The notes below the pieces were generated by a model. It did not search any database and had not been told where the DNA came from. It saw only the letters and a list, made by a program, of their open reading frames with translations. Below, one piece after another: positions 24,856 through 33,904 of a stretch of 64,000 nt of DNA. Numbering within the stretch: position 1 is the stretch's first letter; each line of letters opens with the position of its first letter. The DNA is taken from positions 124,001-188,000 of the forward strand of contig NZ_JAPNTZ010000017.1 in the NCBI RefSeq assembly GCF_026626335.1, read 5' to 3'. Origin of the DNA: Paractinoplanes pyxinae. Its GTDB lineage: Bacteria; Actinomycetota; Actinomycetes; Mycobacteriales; Micromonosporaceae. A program made the translations under genes and the position numbers.

Positions 24856-24865
24856 AACGGGCGTT
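24856..24865 (-). promoter_or_regulatory. Probable TetR operator upstream of tetR
   Basis: AACGGGCGTT matches the AACG-NN-CGTT sites at 18864 and 18881. It lies 36 bases upstream of the tetR start, touching the end of the preceding TPR gene, where bound protein would cover the -35 region. Confidence 0.55.
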
Positions 24866-27645
24866 CAGGATGTGGAACGGCCCTCCGCGGCGGCTCGCGC
24901 CTCTTCGTGCACACGGGCGGCGACCTCGCGGCTCGGGGCGTCGGCGGGCATCCGGGCCAGCAGCCCGCTCAGCAGAACCTCGGCCTCGGCCGCGTGGCCA
25001 GCCCGGAACAGCGCCTCGCCCAGCATGCCCTCGACGCGGTCGGCCTGGTCGGTGGCGCCGATCCCCCGCAGCTTCTCGGGAGCGCCGCGCAGGTAGGGCA
25101 ACGCCTCGTCGTAGCGGCCGCGCGACATGAACAGGTTACCGGCCTCGAAGGCGGTCATCGCGTGCTGGAAGACCGCGTTGGGCTCGGCCGCCAGTTCGGC
25201 CGGCAACGTGCCGAACTTCTCACTGATCAGCCGCAGCGCCTCTTCGCCTCGTTCGGGCTGGTCGGAGAAGTGCAGCGCGGCCACCCCACGGCGCAGGGCC
25301 CGCAGCTCGCCGATCAGGTCGCCCGCCTCGTGCAGGGCGGAGGCGGCGGCCCGGAACGTCTCGGCCGCCTCGGCGTCGCGGTCGAGGTCGAAGAGCAGCC
25401 CGGCCGCCTCTTCGGCGATCTGGCCCCGCCCGGCCGGGTTGCCGGACAGCCGCTCGATCAGGGTGCGATAGAGAGCCAGCGCGCCGTTCTGGTCGCCGAT
25501 CGCCTGGTAGAGCCCGGCCAACAGGTAACGGGTGTTGTCGGCCGCGTCCTCGTCGCCCAGCTTCTCGAACAGCGCCAGCGCCTCCTCGGCCACCTCGGCC
25601 GCCTCGATCGGGCGTTCGGCCAGCCGGTACGCGTTGGCCAGATCGCTGCGGGCATAGGCGCCGCCGACCTCGTTGCCGGCCTCGGCGCACAGGGCCACCG
25701 CCTCGGCCAGGTCGGAGACGGCCTCGGCCGGCCTGTCCAGCCGTAGCAGGGCGTTGCCCCGGCCGACCCGAGCCGGCAGCGCCCTCTCGGGGTCGGCCGT
25801 GGCGAGCACCGCGTCGAACGCCTCGACCTGCTCGGCCGGGTCGTCGATGGTGTGGCCGTAGATCATGCCGGCCTCGGCCCGGCGCCGGGCCGGGCCGTGC
25901 TCGCGGTAGAACTGCCAGGCCTCGCGGGCGGCGGCGGCCGCCTCGTCGTGGCGGTGCTGCGCCATGCGGCTGCGGGCCCGGAGCATCGCGTGCAGAGCGA
26001 CCAGGCGGGCGTCGCCGGTCTGGGCGGCGAACTCGTCGCCCCGGTCACCGGCCTCGTTCGCTTCTTCCGGGCGTTCGTTCATCAGGTGCAGGATCGACAG
26101 CCGGGCCCAGGCGTAGGCGCGCTCACGAGGACCGCCGTGCTCTGACTGGTAGGTCACATCGGCCAGAACCGGCTCTTCGTCGACCGCGCCGCCGGAGTAG
26201 CCCGCCTCCATCGCCATGCGGGCGCGCAGGGCGCTGGCCTCACCGGTCGCGCCGGCCTCGACGAACAGCTCGAGCGCCCGCGGCCAGTGACCAGTGTCTT
26301 CGCCGCCGGACGAACGCAGGCGGTTGCCCAGAAGCAGGTGCCGCCGGGCCGCCAGCAGCGGGTCGGTCAGCTCGGGGAAGCGCTCATCGACGGCTCGCAG
26401 CGTGGCGTCCGCCGCCGCGTCGCGGTCGGCCTGGTCGTGCTGCTTGGCCAGGGCCAGCAACTCGGCGGCGGTGGCCTCGGCCGGCACCTCCGGGGCAGGC
26501 TCGGGCGCAGCCTGCGGGACGGGGGCCGGGGTGACCGGGCGGCGGGCGCTCGGCGAGAGCGTCACCACCGTCTCGTACGGCTCGGCGCCCAGCTTGGCGG
26601 CGACGGTGCGGCCCTGGTGGTCGTTCCCGTTGCGCTCGTCGAACCGCTTGGCCAGCTCGATCGCCCGGGTGGACAGCTCGGCAGCCAGATCGGCGGCGGC
26701 GATGTCGCCGTGCTCGCGGCGGTGAACCACCTTGTCGCCGTGCCCGAGCTCGGCTAGGCGGCGCAGAAGCATGGCCGCGTCGGCGCTGAAATGCATCGCG
26801 GCCGCCGGGGAGGGCGCCTTGTCGAGCCAGTCGATGTGGCGCTGCAGGATCTCGAGGCCGCGGTGCTCGTTGCCGGTGCGCGCGCAGAACGCCAGGTGGG
26901 TGCCGAGGTTCCACAGGTCGGCCAGGTTGCCGCGTTCCAGGCGGTACGACCGGCGGTGCGCGTCGGCCGCCTCGCCGGGGCGGCCGGTGCGCAGGTAGGC
27001 CACCATCAGCTCGCGCAGGATGCCCTGCGGCTGCTCGCTGCAGCTCAGCTCGCCCGCCAGCACCGGCTCGGCGGTGGCGATGACGTCGGACCAGCGGTCG
27101 CGCTCGTTGTAATAGGCGGCGACCGACGACGGGTCGCAGCCGATGCAGTCGGACAGGTCGTCACGTGGCGCGGCCTGCCAGCGGGCGAACCACTCGTCGG
27201 CCTCGGCCGTGTCGCCGACGTGGTCGGCCACCAGATAGCGGTGCTTGTAGACGGCTTGCAGGCTGTGGCCGTCCTCCCGGTAGCGCCTTTCCATGTCGTC
27301 CAGGACGGCCCGGGTGCGGTCGAGCGCGATCTCGGGGAAGTTGAGCATCGCGTTGACCATGGTCTTGAAGTGCCACAGCAGGGTGTGCTTGCCGTGCGCG
27401 TGGTGGGCGCCGGGGTTGCGGTCGAAGTCGTTCAGGCTCCAGGCGAAGGTGACGAAGGCCTTGGCCGGCTCGCCGCCGTAGGTGTAGGCGTTGGTGGCCA
27501 GCAGCCGCACGGTGAAGGCGAGGTGCGGGTCGTTCACCGTGTCGGCGTGCCGCAGCACCTCTTCGACCAGGGCGATCTGGGCCGCGCCGTGCGGCATGGT
27601 GCGGGCCTGCTCGCAGAGTTCCCACAGCTCGTCGGCGGTCTTCAT
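24865..27645 (-). CDS. Large tetratricopeptide-repeat protein coupled to the Hsp90-like gene
   Basis: 926 residues, almost wholly alpha-helical TPR-like repeats. The N-terminal half (about 1-330) has degenerate helical repeats with TVRLLATNAYTYGGEPAKAFVTF and CIGCDPSSVAAYYNERDRW; a proline-rich hinge lies near 385-420; the C-terminal half (about 430-900) has clearer TPR units (for example ANAYRLAERPIEAAEVAEEALALFEKLG). No catalytic domain is seen. ATG 27645 has GGGGGAGG upstream and overlaps the Hsp90-like stop (ATGA), so the two proteins are probably made together. TPR proteins are classic Hsp90 partners; a co-chaperone role is inference. Confidence 0.85.
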   Translation of the reverse strand: MKTADELWELCEQARTMPHGAAQIALVEEVLRHADTVNDPHLAFTVRLLATNAYTYGGEPAKAFVTFAWSLNDFDRNPGAHHAHGKHTLLWHFKTMVNAMLNFPEIALDRTRAVLDDMERRYREDGHSLQAVYKHRYLVADHVGDTAEADEWFARWQAAPRDDLSDCIGCDPSSVAAYYNERDRWSDVIATAEPVLAGELSCSEQPQGILRELMVAYLRTGRPGEAADAHRRSYRLERGNLADLWNLGTHLAFCARTGNEHRGLEILQRHIDWLDKAPSPAAAMHFSADAAMLLRRLAELGHGDKVVHRREHGDIAAADLAAELSTRAIELAKRFDERNGNDHQGRTVAAKLGAEPYETVVTLSPSARRPVTPAPVPQAAPEPAPEVPAEATAAELLALAKQHDQADRDAAADATLRAVDERFPELTDPLLAARRHLLLGNRLRSSGGEDTGHWPRALELFVEAGATGEASALRARMAMEAGYSGGAVDEEPVLADVTYQSEHGGPRERAYAWARLSILHLMNERPEEANEAGDRGDEFAAQTGDARLVALHAMLRARSRMAQHRHDEAAAAAREAWQFYREHGPARRRAEAGMIYGHTIDDPAEQVEAFDAVLATADPERALPARVGRGNALLRLDRPAEAVSDLAEAVALCAEAGNEVGGAYARSDLANAYRLAERPIEAAEVAEEALALFEKLGDEDAADNTRYLLAGLYQAIGDQNGALALYRTLIERLSGNPAGRGQIAEEAAGLLFDLDRDAEAAETFRAAASALHEAGDLIGELRALRRGVAALHFSDQPERGEEALRLISEKFGTLPAELAAEPNAVFQHAMTAFEAGNLFMSRGRYDEALPYLRGAPEKLRGIGATDQADRVEGMLGEALFRAGHAAEAEVLLSGLLARMPADAPSREVAARVHEEARAAAEGRSTS

Positions 27646-29369
27646 CGGTCCTCCCCCGGGACGGCCCGGTCGAGCAGGCCCATGAACGAACTGGTGAGCA
27701 GCGCGGCGTCGGCCGGGCGGATCGGGTGCCCGCCGAGCATGAGCGCCTGGCCGTACAGCGACTCGACGGCCAGGCCGGCCAGCTCGGGATCGCCGATCGC
27801 GGTGACCCGGCGGACCAGGGCGTTCCGGTGGTTGAGCACCAACTGCGGGCGGTCGGTCGGCACTGTGCGGGACAACGCGTCGAGAACGCCGCCCCACAGG
27901 TCGTCGGCGGCGTCACGGCTGGCCGTGAACTGCTCGTTGAACGCGGCCGCCCGGCTCACCAGATAGAGGGCCGGGACGGTGGCCGGGTCGAACCCGCGTA
28001 CCACGATCTCGCAGCCGAGCCGGTCGAGGCGGCGCTGGGCGACGGCGAGGAACGGGCGCAGCCGGAGCTCGGTCTCGGCGTCGAGGGCCGAGAAGCGGGC
28101 GGCCACGTCGGCCGGTTCGAGCCGTTCGGCCCGCACCTCGGCATCCACTGTGGCCAGACGCTCGACGATGTCGGCGTTGTAGACGATGCCGCCGTTGATC
28201 ACGCCGAGCTCTTGAGCCGCGGCGACGGAGGCCAGCTGGCGGAACTCGTCGTCGCCGGCGGCGTAGCGCAGGACGCCGTGCCGCTCACGGAACTCGGCCA
28301 GGGTGAGGTGGCCCAGGTTGGTTTCCATCGGCACCCACTGCTCGACCAGGCGCAGCATCTCGTCGTCGTGCAGGGCCAGCGCCTTGACGCCGAGGTGGTG
28401 GATGGAGAGGAATTCGCCCAGGCGGCGCGGGTCGGTCGAGGCGAGCCGGACCAGCCAGCCGCGCAGCTGGTCGGCGATCGCCTCGCGGGTCTCGGCCAGC
28501 AGCCCGTCGTCGTAGAGCGCCTCGCGGCTGGCTGTCGGCCGCAGCTCGGTGCTGTCGACCACGCAACGGGCGAAGAACGCCCACTCGGGCAGCAGGCCCT
28601 CGATGCTCTCGGCGAGCAGCATCCTCTTCAGATAGACGCGGTGACCACCGCGGGCGGCCGGGTTGACCGGGGTGGGCAGCACGAACGCGACGCCGGTGAG
28701 GCCGGCCGCGGGCACGTCGAGCGGAACCACGTCGAGCGGGCGGAAACCGAAGACCTCTTGCGCGTACGCCGAGAGGTCGCCACCCGGCCAGGGGAGCGAC
28801 CCGGTGGTGACGGCGACATGGTCGACCTCGACCCGCACCGGGAGCAACGAACCGTAGAGGGTGGCGAGCTCGCGCACCGTCGCGCCGGAAAGAAGTGGCT
28901 CGGCCCCGCGGCGCGGCAGCAGGGTGACCGCGGTTCCCGGCTCGCGCTCGTCACCCGGGGCAACGGAATAGCGGCCGTCCGAATACCCCGTCCAGAGGAC
29001 GGGCTCGGCGCCGGCGCGACGGGTGTGCACCCGGATCTCGTCGGCCACCAGGAAGCAGGAGAGCAGGCCGATGCCGAACTGGCCCAGGAACTCGTGCCGG
29101 GCGAAGCCCAGCTCGTCGCGTTTGGAGCTGCGGCCGATGGTGGCCAGCAACTCGTGCACCTGGGCCTCGGTGAGGCCGATGCCGTTGTCGGTGACCTCGA
29201 GCCGGTCGGGGCCCGTGGTGATCGACACCAGGCCGGGCACCTCGGCCGCGGTGATCGCGTCGACCGCGTTCTGCAGCAGCTCGCGGACATAGACCCGCGG
29301 GCTGGCGTAGAGGTGGTGGCTCAGGAGGTCGACGATGCCCCGGAGATCGACCTGGAACGTGTTGCTCAC
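27642..29369 (-). CDS. Hsp90-family protein (divergent HtpG)
   Basis: 575 residues with the GHKL ATPase core: ELLQNAVDA (E30, N34, D37), TDNGIGLT (D61, G63, G65) and GQFGIGLLSCF (96-106), then a middle domain containing RVYLKRMLLAES and LRPTASREALYDD, which corresponds to HtpG's substrate/ATP-gating segment. It is shorter and more divergent than HtpG (about 630 residues), with a reduced C-terminal domain. GTG 29369 (VSNTFQVDLRG) lies seven bases after TACCTT, suggesting a leaderless mRNA; a TTG at 29399 also opens the frame. It is translationally coupled to the TPR gene downstream. Confidence 0.88.
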   Translation of the reverse strand: MSNTFQVDLRGIVDLLSHHLYASPRVYVRELLQNAVDAITAAEVPGLVSITTGPDRLEVTDNGIGLTEAQVHELLATIGRSSKRDELGFARHEFLGQFGIGLLSCFLVADEIRVHTRRAGAEPVLWTGYSDGRYSVAPGDEREPGTAVTLLPRRGAEPLLSGATVRELATLYGSLLPVRVEVDHVAVTTGSLPWPGGDLSAYAQEVFGFRPLDVVPLDVPAAGLTGVAFVLPTPVNPAARGGHRVYLKRMLLAESIEGLLPEWAFFARCVVDSTELRPTASREALYDDGLLAETREAIADQLRGWLVRLASTDPRRLGEFLSIHHLGVKALALHDDEMLRLVEQWVPMETNLGHLTLAEFRERHGVLRYAAGDDEFRQLASVAAAQELGVINGGIVYNADIVERLATVDAEVRAERLEPADVAARFSALDAETELRLRPFLAVAQRRLDRLGCEIVVRGFDPATVPALYLVSRAAAFNEQFTASRDAADDLWGGVLDALSRTVPTDRPQLVLNHRNALVRRVTAIGDPELAGLAVESLYGQALMLGGHPIRPADAALLTSSFMGLLDRAVPGEDR

Positions 29370-29460
29370 GGCGGAGAAGGTACCGCGAACGACCGACAAA
29401 AACGGGGCCGGTCTTGATCTTCACCGGATCAGACCCGCCCCGCCTCGAATCGAAGCTGCC

Positions 29461-30360
29461 TCAGCTCAGGCCGCCGGGCTCCGAACCCTTGACGATGGGC
29501 GCGCGGACCAGGTTGCCCCACTCGGTCCAGGAGCCGTCGTAGTTGCGGACCTGGGGATAGCCCATCAGGTGGTGCAGCACGAACCACGTGTGGCTCGACC
29601 GCTCACCGATCCGGCAGTAGGCGATGATGTCGTCGCCCGATTCCAGGCCCAGCTCGTCGCGGTAGATCTTGACGAGCTCGTCGGCCGGCTTGAAGGTGCC
29701 GTCCTCGTTGGCCGCCGACTTCCACGGCTTGCTGACCGCGCCCGGGATGTGGCCGCCGCGCAGCGCACCCTCTTGGGGATAGGCCTCCATGTGCGTCAGC
29801 TCGCCCGTGTATTCCTGCGGCGAACGCACGTCGACCAGCGGGCGGCCGCTGCTGATGTGCCCCATCACCTGGTCGCGGAAGGCCCGGATCTCGGCGTCGT
29901 TGCGAACCGGCACGGGGTATTTGGCGGCAGGCCGCTCGGTGCGCTCGCGGGTCAGCGGCCGGCCCTCGGCCGCCCACTTCTGCCGCCCGCCGTCGAGCAG
30001 GCGGACGTCGCGGTGGCCGAAGAGGGTGAAGACCCAGAGGGCGTACGTGGCCCACCAGTTGAAGTTGTCGCCGTAGAAGACGATCGTGTCGTCCCGGCCG
30101 ATCCCCTTGGCCTCACACATCGCGGCGAAGGCGGTCGCGTCCAGGTAGTCGCGGGTGACCTGGTCGTTCAGCTCGAGGTGCCAGTCGACCTTGACCGCGC
30201 CGGGAATGTGCCCGGTGTCGTAGAGAAGCACGTCCTCGTCCGACTCGACGACGACCAGGCCGGGGGCGTCGAGGTTGGCGGCCAGCCACTCGGTGGTGAC
30301 GAGCTTGTCGGGGTGGGCGTACGCCTGCAGGGCGGGCGCCGGATCATTCTCAACAGACAT
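29461..30360 (-). CDS. Thiosulfate sulfurtransferase (rhodanese, CysA/SseC-like)
   Basis: Two-domain rhodanese that transfers sulfane sulfur from thiosulfate or 3-mercaptopyruvate to a thiophilic acceptor. The N-terminal inactive domain shows LLYDTGHIPGAVKVDW and FYGDNFNWWATYALW; the C-terminal domain has LVDVRSPQEYTG and the active-site loop YCRIGERSSHTWF with the catalytic Cys. Its 299 residues match the actinobacterial family. ATG 30360 fits homologues; a GTG at 30369 has a better-placed AGGGG overlapping the stop of the upstream hydrolase gene, so the true start may be nine bases earlier. The two genes form a likely operon. Confidence 0.93.
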   Translation of the reverse strand: MSVENDPAPALQAYAHPDKLVTTEWLAANLDAPGLVVVESDEDVLLYDTGHIPGAVKVDWHLELNDQVTRDYLDATAFAAMCEAKGIGRDDTIVFYGDNFNWWATYALWVFTLFGHRDVRLLDGGRQKWAAEGRPLTRERTERPAAKYPVPVRNDAEIRAFRDQVMGHISSGRPLVDVRSPQEYTGELTHMEAYPQEGALRGGHIPGAVSKPWKSAANEDGTFKPADELVKIYRDELGLESGDDIIAYCRIGERSSHTWFVLHHLMGYPQVRNYDGSWTEWGNLVRAPIVKGSEPGGLS

Positions 30361-30378
30361 GCCTGCCACGCTAGCCCC

Positions 30379-31146
30379 TTACTCGGTCATACCGATCGGC
30401 ATGAGCTCGGGACGCTTCGGCGACACCAGTTCGCCCGACGAGTGGCCGAGCAGATGCCGGCCCACCCAGGGCGCCAGGTGCTCGCGGGCCCAGCGCAGGT
30501 CGGCGGTGCGGGCCAGCCGCCACGGCGTGGGCTCGGGGGCGGGCGGCACCAGCATCCAATCCTCGTCGACACCGACGCCGAGCACGTTCAGCACCTGACC
30601 GGCGACCCGGCGGTGGCCCGCGGGCGAGAGGTGCAGGCGGTCGGGCGACCACATCTGCGGGTGGCGGAAGGCGTCGTCGGCGAACAGGTCGACCAGGTGG
30701 CCGCCGTAGCGCCGGGCGATCAGGCGGGCGCCGTCGTTGAGCACGGCCGCCCGCCGCCCGAGGATGGCGGGCAGGTTCACGGTCACGTCAGCGAACCGGA
30801 ACAGGATCACGTCGGCCCCGGTGTCGCGCAGGCGGCGCACCACGCCGTCGAGCTCCCGGACGAGGGCGTGCGGGTCCACCCGTACGCGCAAGGCGTCGTT
30901 CCCACCCGCGGCGATGCTCACCAGGTCGGGGTGCATGGCCAGCGTCGGTTCGAGCTGATCGTCGACGATCTGGTGCATCACCTTTCCCCGTACGGCCAAA
31001 TTGGCGTAGCCGAAATCGGGCCCCGAATCGACGGCCAGCCGGGTCGCGACCAGATCGGCCCACCCGCGGAAAGTGCCGTCCGGGTACGCGTCGTTCAGGC
31101 CCTCGGTGAAGCTGTCCCCCATAGCAACGAAGCTGCGCCAAGCCAT
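30379..31146 (-). CDS. SGNH/GDSL-family hydrolase
   Basis: Cytoplasmic esterase or lipase-like enzyme of 255 residues. It shows the SGNH blocks in order: MGDSFTEGLND (nucleophile Ser), NLAVRGK (Gly), IAAGGNDALR (Asn), and WSPDRLHLSPAGHRRVA (catalytic Asp-x-x-His). No signal peptide is present, unlike secreted GDSL lipases. ATG 31146 has AAGGGGGCGG upstream. The gene stops just before the rhodanese gene and overlaps its ribosome site. The substrate is unknown. Confidence 0.9.
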   Translation of the reverse strand: MAWRSFVAMGDSFTEGLNDAYPDGTFRGWADLVATRLAVDSGPDFGYANLAVRGKVMHQIVDDQLEPTLAMHPDLVSIAAGGNDALRVRVDPHALVRELDGVVRRLRDTGADVILFRFADVTVNLPAILGRRAAVLNDGARLIARRYGGHLVDLFADDAFRHPQMWSPDRLHLSPAGHRRVAGQVLNVLGVGVDEDWMLVPPAPEPTPWRLARTADLRWAREHLAPWVGRHLLGHSSGELVSPKRPELMPIGMTE

Positions 31147-31283
31147 CGCCGCCCCCTTAACGTGCGATCAAGTTTGCTCGTGAGGAACACATAAGCACCG
31201 AATGGAAGTCACCGGTAGCGTGACGATGGCGACACCCCGTTAATGGACTGCTTTCGGACGTGATCCTCCCTACGCTGCTTCGC

Positions 31284-33017
31284 ATGCTGCTGAGAATGTC
31301 CACCTTGCTGCTCAGGACCCTGCGTGAGGAGCCGGCGGACGCGGAGGTGCCGAGCCATCGGCTGCTGCTGCGCGCCGGCTATGTCCGCCGCGCCGCCCCG
31401 GGTGGTTACACCTGGCTCCCGCTCGGCAAGCTCGTCCTCGACCGGATCACCACGATCGTCCGCGAAGAGATGGTGGCCGTCGGCGGGCAAGAGGTGTCGT
31501 TCCCGGCGCTGCTGCCGCGCGAGCCCTACGACGTCAGCAACCGCTGGACCGAGTACGGCGACGACATTTTCACGCTCAAGGACCGGCGCGGCTCCGACTA
31601 TCTGCTCGCGCCCACCCACGAAGAGATGTTCACCCTGCTGGTGCAAGAGATGACCAGCTCCTACCGCGACTTCCCGCTGGTGCTGTTCCAGGTGCAGACG
31701 AAGTACCGCGACGAGGCCCGGCCGCGGGGTGGGCTGCTGCGCGGACGCGAGTTCCTGATGAAGGACGCGTACTCGTTCACCCTGACCGATGAAGAGCTTG
31801 TTTCCGCGTACGAATCCCTCCGCGCGGCCTACCAGCGGGTGTTCACGAGGCTGGGCCTCCAGCACACGATCGTCTCGGCCATGTCGGGCGCGATGGGCGG
31901 TTCCGCGTCCGAAGAGTTCCTGGCCACAGCCGAGGTGGGCGAGGACACGTTCGTCGGCTGTACGGCGTGTGACTACGCAGCCAACACGGAAGCGGTGACC
32001 ACACCGGCCCCGCCCGCCACAACGGCGACCGCGCCCCCGCTCGAGGTGCACGACACCCCGGACACCCCGACCATCGCCTCACTGGTCGAGCTGGCCAACG
32101 CCCGCGCCCTGGGCGGCCGCGACGACTGGACGGCGGCCGACACCCTCAAGAACGTGGTGGTCACCGTGCACCACCCCGGCGCCGGCGACGAGGTGCTGGT
32201 GATCGGCGTGCCCGGTGACCGCGAGGTCGACCTCAAGCGGCTCGACGCCGCCCTGGCCCCGGCCACGGCCACCCTGTTCGACGACTTCGCCGGGCGCCCC
32301 GACCTGGTCAAGGGCTACATCGGCCCGCAGGGCATCCAGGCCCGCTACCTGGCCGACCCGCGGGTGGCCGCCGGCACGGCCTGGCTGACCGGCGCCAACG
32401 AGCCCGGGCGGCACGCGGTCAACGTGGTGGCCGGTCGCGACTTCACGCCCGACGGCACCATCGAGGCGGCTCTCGTGCTGGCCGGCGACCCCTGCCCGGC
32501 CTGCGGCTCGGGGACGCTGACCATGCGCCGGGGCATCGAGATCGGGCACATCTTCCAGCTCGGCCGCCGCTACACCGACGCGTTCAAGGTCGACGTGCTG
32601 GGGGCGGACGGCAAGCCGGTCCGGCCGACCATGGGGTCGTACGGGATCGGGGTGTCCCGGGCCGTGGCCGCGATCGCCGAGCAGCACAACGACGAGCGCG
32701 GGCTGCTCTGGCCGGACGAGGTGGCCCCGGCCGACGTGCACATCGTCGCGGCCGGCAAGGACGGCCAGGTCGAGGCGGCCCTCACTCTCGCCGGGGAGCT
32801 CGCGGCGGGCGGGTTGCGGGTGCTCGTCGACGACCGTCCGAACATCTCGGCCGGGGTGAAGTTCACCGACGCCGAGCTGATCGGCATCGCGCGTACCGTC
32901 GTGATCGGACGCCGCCTGGGCGAGGGCTACGCCGAACTGCGAGACCGCCGCACCGGTGACCGGAAGGACGTGCCGGTCTCGGACATACCAGGTGTAATCA
33001 CAGCTTCACTCGGGTAA
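31284..33017 (+). CDS. proS: Proline--tRNA ligase
   Basis: Charges tRNA-Pro. The 577-residue bacterial-type enzyme has class II motifs (motif 1 around AAPGGYTWLPLGKLVLDRI; motif 2 in PRGGLLRGREFLMKDAYSF; motif 3 TMGSYGIGVSRAVAAI), an internal editing (INS) domain at about 230-390, and an anticodon-binding C-terminus (PADVHIVAAGKDG onward). ATG 31284 (MLLRMSTLLLRTLREEP) matches homologues and lies seven bases after TACGCT, so the mRNA is probably leaderless; ATG 31296 is the alternative. A YbaK-type trans-editing gene lies about 1.5 kb downstream. Confidence 0.96.
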   Translation: MLLRMSTLLLRTLREEPADAEVPSHRLLLRAGYVRRAAPGGYTWLPLGKLVLDRITTIVREEMVAVGGQEVSFPALLPREPYDVSNRWTEYGDDIFTLKDRRGSDYLLAPTHEEMFTLLVQEMTSSYRDFPLVLFQVQTKYRDEARPRGGLLRGREFLMKDAYSFTLTDEELVSAYESLRAAYQRVFTRLGLQHTIVSAMSGAMGGSASEEFLATAEVGEDTFVGCTACDYAANTEAVTTPAPPATTATAPPLEVHDTPDTPTIASLVELANARALGGRDDWTAADTLKNVVVTVHHPGAGDEVLVIGVPGDREVDLKRLDAALAPATATLFDDFAGRPDLVKGYIGPQGIQARYLADPRVAAGTAWLTGANEPGRHAVNVVAGRDFTPDGTIEAALVLAGDPCPACGSGTLTMRRGIEIGHIFQLGRRYTDAFKVDVLGADGKPVRPTMGSYGIGVSRAVAAIAEQHNDERGLLWPDEVAPADVHIVAAGKDGQVEAALTLAGELAAGGLRVLVDDRPNISAGVKFTDAELIGIARTVVIGRRLGEGYAELRDRRTGDRKDVPVSDIPGVITASLG

Positions 33018-33043
33018 CGCCAGTACCAACGGGAGGTGAGCGC

Positions 33044-33436
33044 ATGGCCAGGGCAGCGGTCGCCGAGGTGATGACCCGGCAGGTGGTCTATCTGCCGGAG
33101 GCGACGATGCTGGACGAGGCGGCGCAGGTGATGCGCGACCGCGGCATCGGCGACGTGGTGGTGACCCGTGGGCCGACGATGGTCGGCGTCGTCACCGACC
33201 GGGACATCGTGGTGCGGGCCATCGCCGAGAATCTGACGCCGACCACGACCAGCCTGGGCGACATCACGTCGCACGAGCTGATCATGGTGGAGCAGTCGGC
33301 CACCGTGGACGAGGCGGTGCAGGCCATGCGCGAGCGGGGTGTCCGCCGGCTGCTCGTGTGCGACGCCGACCGCAAGGTGGTGGGCATCCTCAGCCTCAGC
33401 GACGTGGCCCTGCTGCCCACGTCGGCGGCCGCGTAG
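33044..33436 (+). CDS. Two-CBS-domain protein
   Basis: 130-residue protein made only of a CBS pair (about 8-58 and 70-125): VAEVMTRQVVYLPEATMLDEAAQVM, VGVVTDRDIVVRAIA, then TVDEAVQAMRERGVRRLLV and VVGILSLSDVAL. CBS pairs bind adenosine nucleotides and act as energy or redox sensors; stand-alone versions are common and stress-regulated in actinobacteria. ATG 33044 has GGGAGGTGA upstream. It follows proS by 26 bases in the same direction; no effector partner is evident. Confidence 0.9.
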   Translation: MARAAVAEVMTRQVVYLPEATMLDEAAQVMRDRGIGDVVVTRGPTMVGVVTDRDIVVRAIAENLTPTTTSLGDITSHELIMVEQSATVDEAVQAMRERGVRRLLVCDADRKVVGILSLSDVALLPTSAAA

Positions 33437-33467
33437 CCGGTGGCCGTTCCGCGTTAGGGTCGGTGTC

Positions 33468-33902
33468 GTGACCGACATGCCCCCGAAGCTCGCCGAGATC
33501 GTCGACGAGTTCGCCTCGGCGCCGCGCGAGCTGGTGCTCGAGATGCTGCTCGAGTTCGCCGACGCGATGCCGCCGCTCCCGGCCGACATGGCCGCGCACG
33601 ACGGCATGGAACAGGTGCCGGAGTGTCAGACCCAGTTCTTCCTCAAGGCCGTGGTGCGGCCGGACGACACGGTCGAGACGTTCTTCGACTGCCCGCCCGA
33701 GGCGCCGACCACGCGCGCCTTCGCCGGCATCCTGGCCGAGGGTCTCGAGGGCGCCACGACGGCCGAGATCCTGGCCGTGCCGGACGACCTCTACGCCCGC
33801 ATGGGTCTGGCCCAGGCGATCAGCCCGCTGCGCATCCGCGGCGGCTCGGCGATCCTGGGCCGCCTGAAGCGTCAGGTCGCGGCCCAGCTGGCCACCCGCT
33901 GA
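33468..33902 (+). CDS. SufE-family sulfur acceptor protein
   Basis: 144-residue SufE-like protein. SufE accepts sulfane sulfur from the cysteine desulfurase SufS and passes it to the Fe-S scaffold. The conserved region is PPLPADMAAHDGMEQVPECQTQ with the probable active Cys53, followed by FFDCPPEAPTTRAFAGILAEGL and a C-terminal RIRGGSAILGRLKRQV helix. GTG 33468 lies seven bases after TAGGGT, a leaderless arrangement. It is followed two bases later by the DsbA-like gene. Rhodanese genes nearby also handle sulfur, but linkage is inference. Confidence 0.88.
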   Translation: MTDMPPKLAEIVDEFASAPRELVLEMLLEFADAMPPLPADMAAHDGMEQVPECQTQFFLKAVVRPDDTVETFFDCPPEAPTTRAFAGILAEGLEGATTAEILAVPDDLYARMGLAQAISPLRIRGGSAILGRLKRQVAAQLATR

Positions 33903-33904
33903 CC

